Assembly (NCBI GenBank): GCA_023404675.1
Contig: JAEYAW010000035.1
Location: 1 to 64,000 of the forward strand
Source of the DNA: Pseudomonadota bacterium
Lineage (GTDB): Bacteria; Pseudomonadota; Alphaproteobacteria; Rhizobiales; Xanthobacteraceae
Direction: 5' to 3'
DNA: 64,000 bases
The position numbers and the translations under genes were made by a program. The notes below the pieces were generated by a model. That model was given only the letters and a program-made list of their open reading frames with translations. It had not been told where the DNA came from and did not search any database. This document shows positions 18,608-27,047 of the stretch, piece by piece. Numbering within the stretch: position 1 is the stretch's first letter; the number at the start of each line of letters is the position of its first letter.

Positions 18608-19342
18608 ATGGACAAGGCGCCTGACGCTTTCCGAACCATCAGCGAGGTGGCGGCCGACCTCGAACTGCCCCAGCACGTGTTGCGGTTCTGGGAGACGCGC
18701 TTCTCACAAATCCGTCCGATGAAGCGGAGCGGCGGACGCCGCTACTATCGCCCCGACGATGTCGAACTGCTGAAGGGGATTCGCCATCTGCTTTATGGCG
18801 AGGGCTACACGATCCGTGGCGTGCAGCGCATTCTCAAGGAGCAGGGAATCAAGGCGGTGCAGGCGCTGGCGCAGGGCGGTGCGTCCGATGGGCGACCTTC
18901 GCCGTCGTTTGCGGATTCCCGGTCGATGCGGGATGAATCTGACGAGGCCGATGCCAATCTCTCCGACGCTGAGGCGGTCGAGGACGAGGATCTGGACGAG
19001 GATTTCGACATCACCGCTGCCGATGTGCAGGACGGCGAGGATATCGACGCCGGCGACGAACTCGATGAGGACGACGCGGCTGAGGACGAGGCGGGGCCGG
19101 TTACGGCCGCGCCTGCGCCCCGTTCGGAGCCCGTGTTTTCGCCGCATGTTCCGGAGCCGCCCGTGCCGCGGTCGTTGCAGCCGTCCCCGGCTGCGATTGC
19201 GCGGCCTCCTGCCTCAGTCGCTCCTTCGGCTCCACGATTGCGTGATGACGAGCGCGAAGCGCTTCAGGGCGCGCTCGAGACGCTGATCGCGTGCCGGGAG
19301 GCGCTCGACGCGGCGATGCGGGAGCCGGCCGACAGTGCGTAA
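18608..19342 (+). CDS. MerR-family transcriptional regulator with acidic linker
   Basis: A 244-residue protein. The MerR winged helix occupies residues 8-80 (FRTISEVAADLELPQHVLRF, RSGGRRYYRPDDVELL, IRGVQRILKEQG). A strongly acidic disordered region covers about 110-165, then a Pro-rich segment, then a short C-terminal helix (LQGALETLIACREALDAAM). This fusion of MerR HTH, acidic linker and coiled coil is the standard form of the gene found after ihfA in Rhizobiales. No metal-binding cysteine cluster is seen, so the effector is unknown. Confidence 0.88.
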   Translation: MDKAPDAFRTISEVAADLELPQHVLRFWETRFSQIRPMKRSGGRRYYRPDDVELLKGIRHLLYGEGYTIRGVQRILKEQGIKAVQALAQGGASDGRPSPSFADSRSMRDESDEADANLSDAEAVEDEDLDEDFDITAADVQDGEDIDAGDELDEDDAAEDEAGPVTAAPAPRSEPVFSPHVPEPPVPRSLQPSPAAIARPPASVAPSAPRLRDDEREALQGALETLIACREALDAAMREPADSA

Positions 19343-19400
19343 GTCGGTGGGCGCTTGCGCTGGGGGGCGAACGACGCTACAGCATCGGCTCCGCAAGGAA

Positions 19401-19478
19401 CGGAGCGTGGCGCAGCCCGGTTAGCGCACTAGTCTGGGGGACTAGGGGTCGTGGGTTCGAATCCCGCCGCTCCGACCA
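19401..19478 (+). tRNA. tRNA-Pro (anticodon GGG)
   Basis: A complete cloverleaf can be drawn. The acceptor stem CGGAGCG (19401-19407) pairs with CGCTCCG (19468-19474). The anticodon stem CTAGT/ACTAG encloses the loop CTGGGGG with anticodon GGG. The T arm contains GTTCGAATC, and the CCA end is encoded at 19476-19478. It starts 58 bases after the MerR gene. Confidence 0.95.
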
Positions 19479-19530
19479 AAACCCCGCCCGGCCGATAAGC
19501 CAGTAAAGGCTGTCCTGAGAGGTTCGCGGG

Positions 19531-19923
19531 GTGTTCGGTCACCGTCCAAAACATCGGAAGGTTGCAGGTGTCGTCGCTTGGACGGTTGCCCATGCGCTGA
19601 TGTTGCAGGTGATTTTGATATCGGTGCTGGCGGCCGGCCATGTCGGCGAGGCCGGATTCTCATCCGTGTTGTGCCGGCCTTCGGCGACCGTAACGTCCGC
19701 AGACGCCACACACGGCGAACCCGGCGAGGGCATCGTCCTTGTTCATTGCCCGCTGTGCCTTGGCGCGGGCTTCGCGACAGGCCCCGATGCTTCGGTTGTG
19801 GCGCCCTCGCGCGTCGCCCGGCCTTTGACCTTCGCAGGCATTTCCCGCTCGTTCCGGATCGCGGGCCGATCGTCTCACCATCAGGCGCGCGCGCCTCCGC
19901 AAGCCGCTCCACTGCAAGCCTAG
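19531..19923 (+). CDS. DUF2946-family membrane-associated protein
   Basis: A 130-residue protein from a GTG start. One hydrophobic segment covers about residues 13-36 (AWTVAHALMLQVILISVLAA), followed by HCPLC at about 72-76 and a C-terminal ARAPP element. These are the features of DUF2946, a family often encoded beside copper-uptake genes. Here it precedes a PCu(A)C chaperone, so a role in copper handling is a reasonable inference. An ATG at about 19591 is an alternative start. No catalytic motif is known. Confidence 0.65.
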   Translation: MFGHRPKHRKVAGVVAWTVAHALMLQVILISVLAAGHVGEAGFSSVLCRPSATVTSADATHGEPGEGIVLVHCPLCLGAGFATGPDASVVAPSRVARPLTFAGISRSFRIAGRSSHHQARAPPQAAPLQA

Positions 19924-20053
19924 CCCTGCGCCGTCACTCGCGAAGGCGTTGGCCGGGCTCGATCGATGGTCCCGATCTCACCCTGACAGCATATCGCCGA
20001 CAGGCCGGCGATGCCTTCTGATGATCCGGATCGCAAAACCCCAGACACATCAA

Positions 20054-20599
20054 ATGGACATCATCATGATCATGCAATCCAAAGCGCGTGCCGCGTTCGC
20101 TTCGTTTTCCGCTTTCGTCGGCGTGGCTCTCGCAACTCTTCCCGCCGTGGCGCAGGAAACCAAGGCCGGCGATCTCGTCATCACCCAGCCCTGGAGCCGG
20201 GCGACGCCGAATGGCGCCAAGGTCGCCGCCGGCTATCTTCAGATCACCAACAAGGGTACGGCGGAAGACCATTTCATCGCGGTTTCCACCGAACGGGCCG
20301 CCAGCGGCGAAATTCACGAGATGGCCATGAACAACGGCGTCATGACCATGCGTCCGCTCGACAAGGGACTGGCGATTGCTCCGGGTCAGACCGTGACGCT
20401 GGCGCCCGGCGGCTACCACCTGATGTTCATGCAGCCCAAGGTGCCGTTCAAGGAAGGTGACAAGATTCCCGTGACGCTCAGTTTCGAGAAGGCCGGAAAG
20501 GTGGATGTCACATTCGACGTTCGCGGTATCGCGGCGGGCGCGGGCGGCATGAGCCATGACAGCCATACGGGCATGGGCAAGGCGAAGCACGCGCACTGA
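20054..20599 (+). CDS. periplasmic copper chaperone PCu(A)C family (DUF461)
   Basis: A 181-residue protein with a signal peptide ending PAVAQ (residue 34). The copper site reads HEMAMNNGVMTM then GGYHLMFM, placing the ligands H88, M99, H122 and M124 as in the PCu(A)C H-x(10)-M...HxM motif. The C-terminal tail (MSHDSHTGMGKAKHAH) adds more Met/His groups. PCu(A)C delivers Cu(I) to cytochrome oxidase subunits. ATGs at 20066 and 20072 are alternative starts. It forms a probable pair with the DUF2946 gene. Confidence 0.9.
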   Translation: MDIIMIMQSKARAAFASFSAFVGVALATLPAVAQETKAGDLVITQPWSRATPNGAKVAAGYLQITNKGTAEDHFIAVSTERAASGEIHEMAMNNGVMTMRPLDKGLAIAPGQTVTLAPGGYHLMFMQPKVPFKEGDKIPVTLSFEKAGKVDVTFDVRGIAAGAGGMSHDSHTGMGKAKHAH

Positions 20600-20708
20600 C
20601 GCGACTGGAGAACATCTTGCGCTGTCGCCGCACCCGGTGCGGTTGCAAGACCTGTTGATACCGGACGCGACAATCACCACACTCTTCGTCGCCTGCTCGG
20701 TGCGGGCG

Positions 20709-20951
20709 ATGGAGAGACCATGCGCAAGCCCCCGCGATCTTGCCGACCGCATGGCCGGACGCCGGAAGGCCGCCACGGATGGCTACCGGCGCGACACCTT
20801 CGTTCTGCCCCGCCCGGAGGCGCGGGCGACAGCGCGGGATTATTTCGACCGGTTTCCCAAGGCGGCTTATCTGACGGCCGTCGATACCTGGCGGGAACTG
20901 CCGGGCGACCGGATCGAATTCACCATGCGGCGGCTGCCGAGCGCCGACTGA
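20709..20951 (+). CDS. small soluble hypothetical protein
   Basis: An 80-residue protein with no signal peptide, rich in Arg and Asp/Glu. It contains DYFDRFPKAAYLTAVDTWRE and ends RIEFTMRRLPSAD. I do not recognise a domain. Codon composition resembles neighbouring genes, which supports it being real. It follows the copper chaperone after about 110 bases on the same strand. Confidence 0.55.
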   Translation: MERPCASPRDLADRMAGRRKAATDGYRRDTFVLPRPEARATARDYFDRFPKAAYLTAVDTWRELPGDRIEFTMRRLPSAD

Positions 20952-21115
20952 TCCTCGCTGTGGCCGCCAAATAACCGACTTTTAGCCTTGTTTTCAGGTT
21001 TCCTGGGTGTTTCGCCGGAACCGGATGCGGACGAAACCATTTCCTCATCGTCACGAAACCAAGCTGAAACGCAGGCCCGTTACACGCTTGGCCAACAATG
21101 ACGGGGAGCTTTTCC

Positions 21116-21313
21116 ATGAACCACTCCATTCACACGGCGGATCGTTCGACCCACCTGAAGATCGTGGTGATGGCGCTTGTGGCCGGCATCGCAATTCTCA
21201 GCGCGGGTATCTTCGCGCGGCCGAATGTTGACGTCGGCACGCAGACGGCTGGCGTGGTCAAGGCGACCCGGACGGTCGCCACCGCCAGCGCTTCATCCGC
21301 TCTCGTGCGGTAA
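21116..21313 (+). CDS. small single-pass membrane protein
   Basis: A 65-residue protein with a hydrophobic helix at residues 15-34 (LKIVVMALVAGIAILSAGIF) and a Thr/Ala-rich tail. A GGGGAG sequence lies upstream of the ATG at a fair distance. A clear intrinsic terminator follows at 21336, so it is a single-gene unit. Function unknown; small proteins of this layout are common in Bradyrhizobiaceae. Confidence 0.6.
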   Translation: MNHSIHTADRSTHLKIVVMALVAGIAILSAGIFARPNVDVGTQTAGVVKATRTVATASASSALVR

Positions 21314-21335
21314 TTTTATCTTCCTTGACGGGATC

Positions 21336-21366
21336 GGCCGCCCGCCGCGCGGGCGGCCTTATTATT
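21336..21366 (+). terminator. intrinsic terminator after the 65-residue membrane protein
   Basis: ggccgcccgc (21336-21345) pairs with gcgggcggcc (21349-21358) and is followed by ttattatttt. The loop is only three bases if the full stem forms. Confidence 0.8.
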
Positions 21367-21464
21367 TTGAGCATCCGTTGCGTGGAACCGCATCCGGGAG
21401 CCGCTTGTTCTGCCTCGTCGGGTAGTCGATAAGCGCGGCACTCGACGCATTCTGGAGGATTTCG

Positions 21465-22466
21465 GTGGCCGTTGGTCTGATGGCGTTGCTCGACGACGTC
21501 GCTTCGCTCGCGAAGGTCGCTGCATCGTCGGTCGATGACATCGCCGCGCAGGCGGCGAAGGCAGGGGCGAAGGCGGCAGGTGTCGTGATCGACGATGCGG
21601 CGGTGACGCCGCGCTATGTGGTGGGTCTGGCGGCAGAGCGCGAGCTTCCGATCATCGCCAAAATTGCGATCGGTTCGCTGCGCAACAAACTGCTGATCCT
21701 GCTGCCCGCTGCGCTTGCGCTGAATTATTTCCTGCCCTCGGCTCTGACGCCGCTTTTGATGCTTGGCGGTCTGTATCTCTGTTATGAGGGAGCCGAGAAG
21801 GTCGTTCACGCATTGTGGCCGGGCGAGGTCCATGCCGAGAAGGCAAATGCGGTGCCGGGTCCGACGACACCCGACGCTCTCGAAGAGGCCAAGGTGGCGG
21901 GTGCGATCAAGACCGATTTCATTCTGTCGGCCGAGATCATGACCATCGCGCTATCGGCTATTCCGGATGGCACCATTGTCGAGGAGGCGGTCGCGCTTGC
22001 GCTGGTGGCGATCGGCATCACGGCTGCGGTCTACGGTGTCGTTGCGCTGATCGTGAAGGCGGACGATGTCGGGCTGGCCTTAGCGGCCAGTCAGCGGACC
22101 GGGATGGCCGGTGGCGCGCAACGCGGGATCGGCCGGCTGCTCGTCGCCGGCATGCCGCATGTCCTGAACGTACTCAGCGTTGTCGGCACGGCTGCCATGG
22201 TCTGGGTCGGGGGCGGCATTCTCGTGCATGGTCTGGAGACATTCGGTGTCACCGCGATCGGGCATCTCATTCACGATGTCAGCAAGGCCGTGGCGAGCAT
22301 CGTGCCCGCCGCCGCGCAGGCGGCCGTCGGATGGATCGCGGAGGCGGTCGGCGCCGGCGTGGTGGGCCTGATCGCGGGCGGGATTCTCGTCCCGCTCGTG
22401 TCTCATGTGATCGAGCCGCTGTGGACGACCGCGAGACGTGTGATTCCGGCGCGCGGTGTCAGTTAG
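21465..22466 (+). CDS. DUF808 (YedI-type) inner-membrane protein
   Basis: A 333-residue membrane protein starting AVGLMALLDDVASLAKVAAS, the typical DUF808 opening. Several hydrophobic helices follow (LLILLPAALALNYFLPSALT, LMLGGLYLCYEGAEK, and two late ones). DUF808 proteins are widespread and unassigned. The GTG at 21465 is preferred over the ATG at 21480 because a GGAGG lies 7 bases before it. The stop overlaps the first bases of a dispersed palindrome. Confidence 0.88.
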   Translation: MAVGLMALLDDVASLAKVAASSVDDIAAQAAKAGAKAAGVVIDDAAVTPRYVVGLAAERELPIIAKIAIGSLRNKLLILLPAALALNYFLPSALTPLLMLGGLYLCYEGAEKVVHALWPGEVHAEKANAVPGPTTPDALEEAKVAGAIKTDFILSAEIMTIALSAIPDGTIVEEAVALALVAIGITAAVYGVVALIVKADDVGLALAASQRTGMAGGAQRGIGRLLVAGMPHVLNVLSVVGTAAMVWVGGGILVHGLETFGVTAIGHLIHDVSKAVASIVPAAAQAAVGWIAEAVGAGVVGLIAGGILVPLVSHVIEPLWTTARRVIPARGVS

Positions 22467-22515
22467 AGCATGATCCCGAAAAATGGGATCCGGTTTTCGG
22501 ACAAGATCATGCTCT
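22465..22515. repeat. dispersed palindromic repeat, copy 2
   Basis: Outer arms agagcatgatc (22465-22475) and gatcatgctct (22505-22515) are perfectly complementary. Inner arms ccgaaaa (22476-22482) and ttttcgg (22494-22500) pair too, with an acaa bulge. It lies between the DUF808 stop and the convergent GT87 gene, and could fold as a strong transcript-end structure. Copy 1 is at 11211-11258. Confidence 0.8.
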
Positions 22516-22560
22516 TCTTGTCGAAAATCAGAGGCAGATTCGGCGCAGTCGAATTTGACT

Positions 22561-23874
22561 CTAGGCTTGAGCCGGCTGAGTCAGTTCCGGCACGTTCATT
22601 GTTCTCTCTGGCGTGACCAGAGTGGCATCGAGCGGATGGCGCAGGTGCCATCCGAGCGTTGCGGCGATGATCATCGTCGCAGCGAAATTGTTGCCCAGCG
22701 CCTGAAACAGGTGCGGGAAGAACGGCAGGGACAGCAGCATCAGGGCGGCCGCGAGCGCGAGCGCGCCGCAACTGAGAAGCCGCGCTCCCTTGCGTGGATC
22801 GTAGGCGGCGCGATGCACCAGCACCGTGACCGGGAAGAACAGCCAGATGAAATAATATTGCCGTGCAAGCGGTGAGGCGATCGTCATCAGACAGAACAGG
22901 ATAGCGATTTCTTCCGCGTTCGAGCGCGCGGTAGTCCGCGCCAGCGGCGGCATCAGCCAGAGGAATCCGAGTCCGATCACGCCGCAGACAACCGCCACGA
23001 TCACGTTGGCAGTCTTATAGTCCACGTCGATGATGTTCATCATTTCGACGGGATCGTTCGGATCTTCCTGATTGTAGTTGATCGGCCGCACCAGTCGGTG
23101 GGTGATCGCGATCACCGACTGGTTGACCCACGACCAATTCTGTTCGGGGCGCTGACCGAAACCCTGTTCGGACGACGAGCCGACCATGCCGCGATACCAG
23201 TTGGTCAATTCGCTGATGTTGCGATCGAATCCGCGGATCGGCGCGGGAAGTACGATAAGAAACGCCACGAGAAACGCGGCCATGCTGGCGGCCGGAATCC
23301 ATTTCCGCCGCCACAGCAGATAGGGAAGCACGGCGACGGGAAACGCCTTGATCGCGGTGGCGAGCGCGAACAGCGCGCCGGCGCTCCAGCCGCGCCCCTT
23401 CAGCATCAGCCAGAAGCCGCACAGCATCATCGCCAGCAACAGCAGATTGGGCTGGCCCAGATCGAACATGTCGAAGATCGAAGTCAGCATCGCGAAGCTC
23501 GGAACGGCCGCGATCCACGGACTGGGTTCGCGCCCCGATCCTGTCATGTCATTCGACAGATGGCTTGTGATCCACCAGGCCGCGGCGTTGACGACGCAGA
23601 GGAAGATGTAAAGCGGGATCGGGCCGAACAGGCTCGGCAATGCCAGCAGGATGGCGGCGGGCGGAGGATAGATGAATTCGAAATAGTCCGAGACGTTCTT
23701 CGGGTACAGGTCGCCGCCATTCAGAATCTGTTGGCCGGCCCAGTACCAGAGGGAATAGTCCTTGGTCTTGCCCTGTCCGAAAACCTCCGGAACGAGGACA
23801 TCGAGCGTCAGCAGGACGCAGGCGACCATGAAAAGGACATCGGTCGCAGACCGGAACGATGGGAGTCGAAACAC
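22561..23874 (-). CDS. GT87-type (DUF2029) integral membrane glycosyltransferase
   Basis: A 437-residue polytopic membrane protein. The first helix is near residues 11-29. A lumenal acidic region (FGQGKTKDYSLWYWAGQQIL) follows, then YPPPAAILLALPSLFG, LGQPNLLLLAMMLCGFWLM and WSWVNQSVIAITHRL. This fits the GT-C-fold, polyprenol-phosphate-sugar-dependent mannosyltransferase group. The donor and acceptor are not deducible. No sugar or cell-wall genes adjoin it. The ATG at 23874 gives the expected first helix. Confidence 0.82.
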   Translation of the reverse strand: MFRLPSFRSATDVLFMVACVLLTLDVLVPEVFGQGKTKDYSLWYWAGQQILNGGDLYPKNVSDYFEFIYPPPAAILLALPSLFGPIPLYIFLCVVNAAAWWITSHLSNDMTGSGREPSPWIAAVPSFAMLTSIFDMFDLGQPNLLLLAMMLCGFWLMLKGRGWSAGALFALATAIKAFPVAVLPYLLWRRKWIPAASMAAFLVAFLIVLPAPIRGFDRNISELTNWYRGMVGSSSEQGFGQRPEQNWSWVNQSVIAITHRLVRPINYNQEDPNDPVEMMNIIDVDYKTANVIVAVVCGVIGLGFLWLMPPLARTTARSNAEEIAILFCLMTIASPLARQYYFIWLFFPVTVLVHRAAYDPRKGARLLSCGALALAAALMLLSLPFFPHLFQALGNNFAATMIIAATLGWHLRHPLDATLVTPERTMNVPELTQPAQA

Positions 23875-23966
23875 GCGATGCGCCGCCTGCCGCTTAAAGG
23901 GGCGTCATCCCTAGCAGAAAGGGACGGGGGCCGAAACCGTGCCGTTCTGCCCCCGGCGCATGGGGC

Positions 23967-24230
23967 TCAGCGTTTGGTGCCCGATCTCGGAATGCATTTG
24001 CGGGTCCACGTGACACCCGAAGGGGTCAGCGTCGCTCCCGTGATCTCCTTGATCTCTCCCGCGGGGCATGATCCGTCATCGACCAGCACGCGCTGGCCGA
24101 CCCGCAGGCTGGGGATATCCTGTTCGCGGGCGACGGGTGTTGCGGCGTGTGTGGTTTGCGGAAGCGCTGTCGAGAGCAGGATACCGAGCACAATCCACCG
24201 TCCGTGACGCGTGGTCTGATGGGCCATCAT
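23967..24230 (-). CDS. small exported protein, DUF6719-like
   Basis: An 87-residue protein with an N-terminal signal sequence (WIVLGILLSTALPQTTHA). A short mature domain contains LRVGQRVLVDDGSCPAGEIK and ends in KCIPRSG; its two cysteines may form a disulfide. The motif is one I associate with DUF6719, with moderate certainty. The start at 24230 overlaps the stop of the upstream 48-residue gene by four bases, so the two are translationally coupled. Confidence 0.65.
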   Translation of the reverse strand: MMAHQTTRHGRWIVLGILLSTALPQTTHAATPVAREQDIPSLRVGQRVLVDDGSCPAGEIKEITGATLTPSGVTWTRKCIPRSGTKR

Positions 24231-24373
24231 TTCTTCTCGATCTTGAGGCCATCGGGGCCGACATTGATCTGCACGCCCTCGGGCTGCTTGCGCTCCTGAT
24301 ACAGATTGTAGCCGAGCACGGCGACGACGACGATCAGCGCGCCGAGCAGAAGATAAAGCAGGTTCCGATTCAT
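24227..24373 (-). CDS. 48-residue single-pass membrane protein
   Basis: A short gene reading MNRNLLYLLLGALIVVVAVL, then LGYNLYQERKQPEGVQINV and ending GLKIEKK. It has one transmembrane helix at residues 4-24 and a short, charged outer tail. The TGA (24227-24229) lies inside the start of the next gene on this strand. The coupling and the typical small-membrane-protein layout support it despite its size. Function unknown. Confidence 0.65.
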   Translation of the reverse strand: MNRNLLYLLLGALIVVVAVLGYNLYQERKQPEGVQINVGPDGLKIEKK

Positions 24374-24508
24374 TTGCGAAATTCCTGACGTGAATCACTT
24401 AAGTCCAATCTATTCGCGCATTGCTGCTTTTGAAATGCGCTGCTGTACGGGAACCGGAAGTGATGATTTGATGCGGCGGTGGAACCGGCGCAAAAGGCGT
24501 AAGACAGG

Positions 24509-25792
24509 ATGATTGATCAGGATACCCAGCGCCGCATCATCGATGCGGTGAACGACAGGTTCGATGCCCAGCTTGGCACGACCAGCGATTTCGTTGCGAT
24601 TCCCTCGACACGGGGCGCGGAAGGGCCGTGCCAGGATATGATCGGCGATCTCCTGCGCGAGCGCGGTTACGAGGTCGACGACTGGCACATCAATGTCGAT
24701 GACCTCAAGGACATGCGCGGCTTCGGGCCGATCGAGCACGACTTTTCTCGCGCACGCACGGTGTGTGGAACGTACCGCCCGGCCAATGCGTCTGGTCGCT
24801 CGCTGATCCTGCAGGGGCACTGCGACGTGGTGCCGGCCGGGCCGCTGGACATGTGGGAGACGCCGCCGTTCTCGCCGACCATCAAGGACGGCAGGATGTA
24901 CGGTCGGGGCGCCTGCGACATGAAGTCCGGCACCATCGCTGCGCTCTACGCGCTGGACGCGCTGAAGGCGGCGGGGCTCGCCCCGACCGGGCGTGTCCAT
25001 TTCCAGTCGGTGATCGAGGAGGAGAGCACCGGCGTCGGCGCGCTGTCCACGTTGCAGCGTGGCTACCGCGCCGATTGCTGCTTCATTCCCGAGCCGACCA
25101 ACGGCGCGATGGTCCGCTCGCAGGTCGGCGTGATCTGGTTTCGCCTGAAGGTGCGCGGCTTTCCCGTGCATGTGTTCGAGGCCGGCAGCGGGGCGAACGC
25201 GATCATGGCGGCTTATCACCTCATCCACGCCGTCCAGAAGCTGGAGGAGGAGTGGAACAAGCGCGCCGTCACAGACAAGCATTTCAAGGACGTGGTGCAC
25301 CCGATCAACTTCAATCCCGGCATCATCACGGGCGGCGACTGGGCGTCCAGCGTGCCGGCGTGGTGCGATGTCGATTGCCGGATTGCGGTGCTGCCGGGCT
25401 GGGACATCAAGGCGGCGCAGGACGAAATTCTGGCGTGCGTCGCGGCTGCCTCGCGCGACCATCGTTTCCTGTCCAACAATCCGCCGAAGGTGGAGTGGTC
25501 GGGCTTTTTGTCCGAAGGCTACGAGCTTGTGAATGCGAGCGAGCAGGAAGCCGCGTTCGGAAAGGCGTTCGCGGCCGTGTATGGCGGCGGCAACGTGCCG
25601 GAGCTCTCGTTCACAGCGCTGACCGACACGCGCTTCTACGGCCTCAACTACAACATCCCGAGCCTGTGTTTCGGCGCGAGCGGGGCGGCGATGCACGGCT
25701 TCAACGAATACGTGGATCTTGAATCGCTGCGCAGGAGCACGCAGGCGACCGCGCTGTTCGTCGCCGAATGGTGCGGCGTCGAAAAGGTTTAG
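24509..25792 (+). CDS. M20-family metallopeptidase (ArgE/DapE/ACY1 type)
   Basis: A 427-residue amidohydrolase-type peptidase. Metal ligands and catalysts are visible: H104 and D106 (LQGHCDVVPAG), D137 (GRGACDMKSG), and E170/E171 (VIEEESTG). The dimerisation domain lies around 190-300 and the last ligand His falls in GAAMHGFNEYV. This family removes acyl groups from acetylornithine or succinyl-diaminopimelate, or cleaves dipeptides. Its lone position gives no hint which, so I leave the symbol open. Its stop interlocks with the convergent gene (25789-25792). Confidence 0.9.
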   Translation: MIDQDTQRRIIDAVNDRFDAQLGTTSDFVAIPSTRGAEGPCQDMIGDLLRERGYEVDDWHINVDDLKDMRGFGPIEHDFSRARTVCGTYRPANASGRSLILQGHCDVVPAGPLDMWETPPFSPTIKDGRMYGRGACDMKSGTIAALYALDALKAAGLAPTGRVHFQSVIEEESTGVGALSTLQRGYRADCCFIPEPTNGAMVRSQVGVIWFRLKVRGFPVHVFEAGSGANAIMAAYHLIHAVQKLEEEWNKRAVTDKHFKDVVHPINFNPGIITGGDWASSVPAWCDVDCRIAVLPGWDIKAAQDEILACVAAASRDHRFLSNNPPKVEWSGFLSEGYELVNASEQEAAFGKAFAAVYGGGNVPELSFTALTDTRFYGLNYNIPSLCFGASGAAMHGFNEYVDLESLRRSTQATALFVAEWCGVEKV

Positions 25793-26580
25793 CCGCGAGG
25801 CCTTTCGAGTGCGGTCAGGATCGCATCGAGCCCGTCGGTCAGCGCGGCCGGGCCGGGCTGGAGAATCAGCGGCGACTTGATCTCGATAATCAAATCATCG
25901 CGCACGGCAGGGATCGCACTCCATCCCGGCCGTGCGCGAATTCTTTCGGGCCGCACTTTCTTTCCGCACCATGAGGCGAGGATGATGTCGGGCGCGGCGG
26001 CGATCACCGCCTCGGGCGTGACGATGCGATCCTTCGCGGACGGTTGTGACGCGAGCGCGGCGAAAACATCGTCGCCGCCTGCGATCCGGATCAGTTCCGA
26101 TACCCAGCCGATCCCCGATATCAGTGGCTCGTCCCATTCCTCGAAATAGACTTTGGGCCGACGCCCGCCTGCTGCCGTTCGCTGCGCGACAACGGCCAGC
26201 CGTTGCTCGTAGCCGCGCGCCAGCGTTTCGGCGGCTGACTGGGCGTTCACCAGTGCGCCGACCGTACGGATCATGGCGAGGATGCCCGCGATGTCGCGAT
26301 GATTGAAGCCGTGGACCGCGACGCCCGCCCGCATCAACTCGGCGACGACGTTCGCCTGCATGTCCGAGAACGCCAGCACCAGATCGGGCTGCAGGGCGAG
26401 GATTTTCGGCACGTCGGCCGAGATGAACGCGGACACGCGCGGCTTCTCCCGCCGCACGCGCGGCGGCCGCACCGCATAGCCCGAAACGCCGACGATGAGA
26501 TCGTCCTGACCCAGCAGGTAAAGGGTTTCGACCGTCTCTTCGGTTAGACAGACAATTCGCTGTGGAGGAAAGGTGCGCAT
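25789..26580 (-). CDS. cobalamin/iron ABC-type substrate-binding protein lacking a signal peptide
   Basis: A 263-residue protein with the BtuF/FecB-like fold: RIVCLTEETVETLYLLG near the N-terminus, KILALQPDLVLAF at about 59-71, and IIAAAPDIILASWCG-like text later. Normal members of this family are periplasmic. Here residue 1 begins directly at the domain (MRTFPPQRIVCL) and no secretion signal is seen. No permease or ATPase is adjacent. It may act in the cytoplasm as a corrinoid-binding protein, or the true start may lie elsewhere. Confidence 0.82.
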   Translation of the reverse strand: MRTFPPQRIVCLTEETVETLYLLGQDDLIVGVSGYAVRPPRVRREKPRVSAFISADVPKILALQPDLVLAFSDMQANVVAELMRAGVAVHGFNHRDIAGILAMIRTVGALVNAQSAAETLARGYEQRLAVVAQRTAAGGRRPKVYFEEWDEPLISGIGWVSELIRIAGGDDVFAALASQPSAKDRIVTPEAVIAAAPDIILASWCGKKVRPERIRARPGWSAIPAVRDDLIIEIKSPLILQPGPAALTDGLDAILTALERPRG

Positions 26581-26648
26581 TCGGGCACACTACCGTTCAA
26601 ACATGCCGTCGTCGCGATGGCGAAAACGAAACACGAGGGAGGAGTGCG

Positions 26649-27047
26649 GTGACGCCGCTCGAACGGATCAGGTCCATGCCCATGCCGTTTTCCGCGCTGA
26701 TGGGCGTGGAATTCACGGAAGCGGAGCCCGACAGGGTGGTGGCGCGCATGATCGTGCGCGAGGACCTGTGCACGCTCGGGCACACGATCCATGGCGGCGC
26801 GGCAATGGCGCTGGCGGATGCTGTCGGTGCGGCCGCGACCGTTCTCAATCTGCCGGCTGACGCCAAGGGCACGACCACCCTCGAAAGCAAGACGAATTTC
26901 ATCGGCGGCGCAAAGGCGGGAACGGCGGTCGTCGCGACCGCGACCCCGGTGCATCGGGGGCGTCGCACGCAGGTGTGGCAGACCCGGCTTGAGACCGAGG
27001 ACGGCAAGCTGGTGGCGCTGGTGACGCAAAGTCAGATGGTTCTTTAG
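26649..27047 (+). CDS. PaaI-family hotdog thioesterase
   Basis: A 132-residue single hotdog domain with the active-site element HGGAAMALADAVGA (H48-G49-G50, D57) typical of PaaI and YdiI-like acyl-CoA thioesterases. The GTG at 26649 is chosen because a GGGAGGAG ribosome site lies 4-5 bases before it and the domain begins there; a GTG at 26562 would add 29 basic, unconserved residues and overlap the divergent neighbour's start. The substrate is unknown; PaaI in phenylacetate degradation is one example. Confidence 0.86.
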   Translation: MTPLERIRSMPMPFSALMGVEFTEAEPDRVVARMIVREDLCTLGHTIHGGAAMALADAVGAAATVLNLPADAKGTTTLESKTNFIGGAKAGTAVVATATPVHRGRRTQVWQTRLETEDGKLVALVTQSQMVL

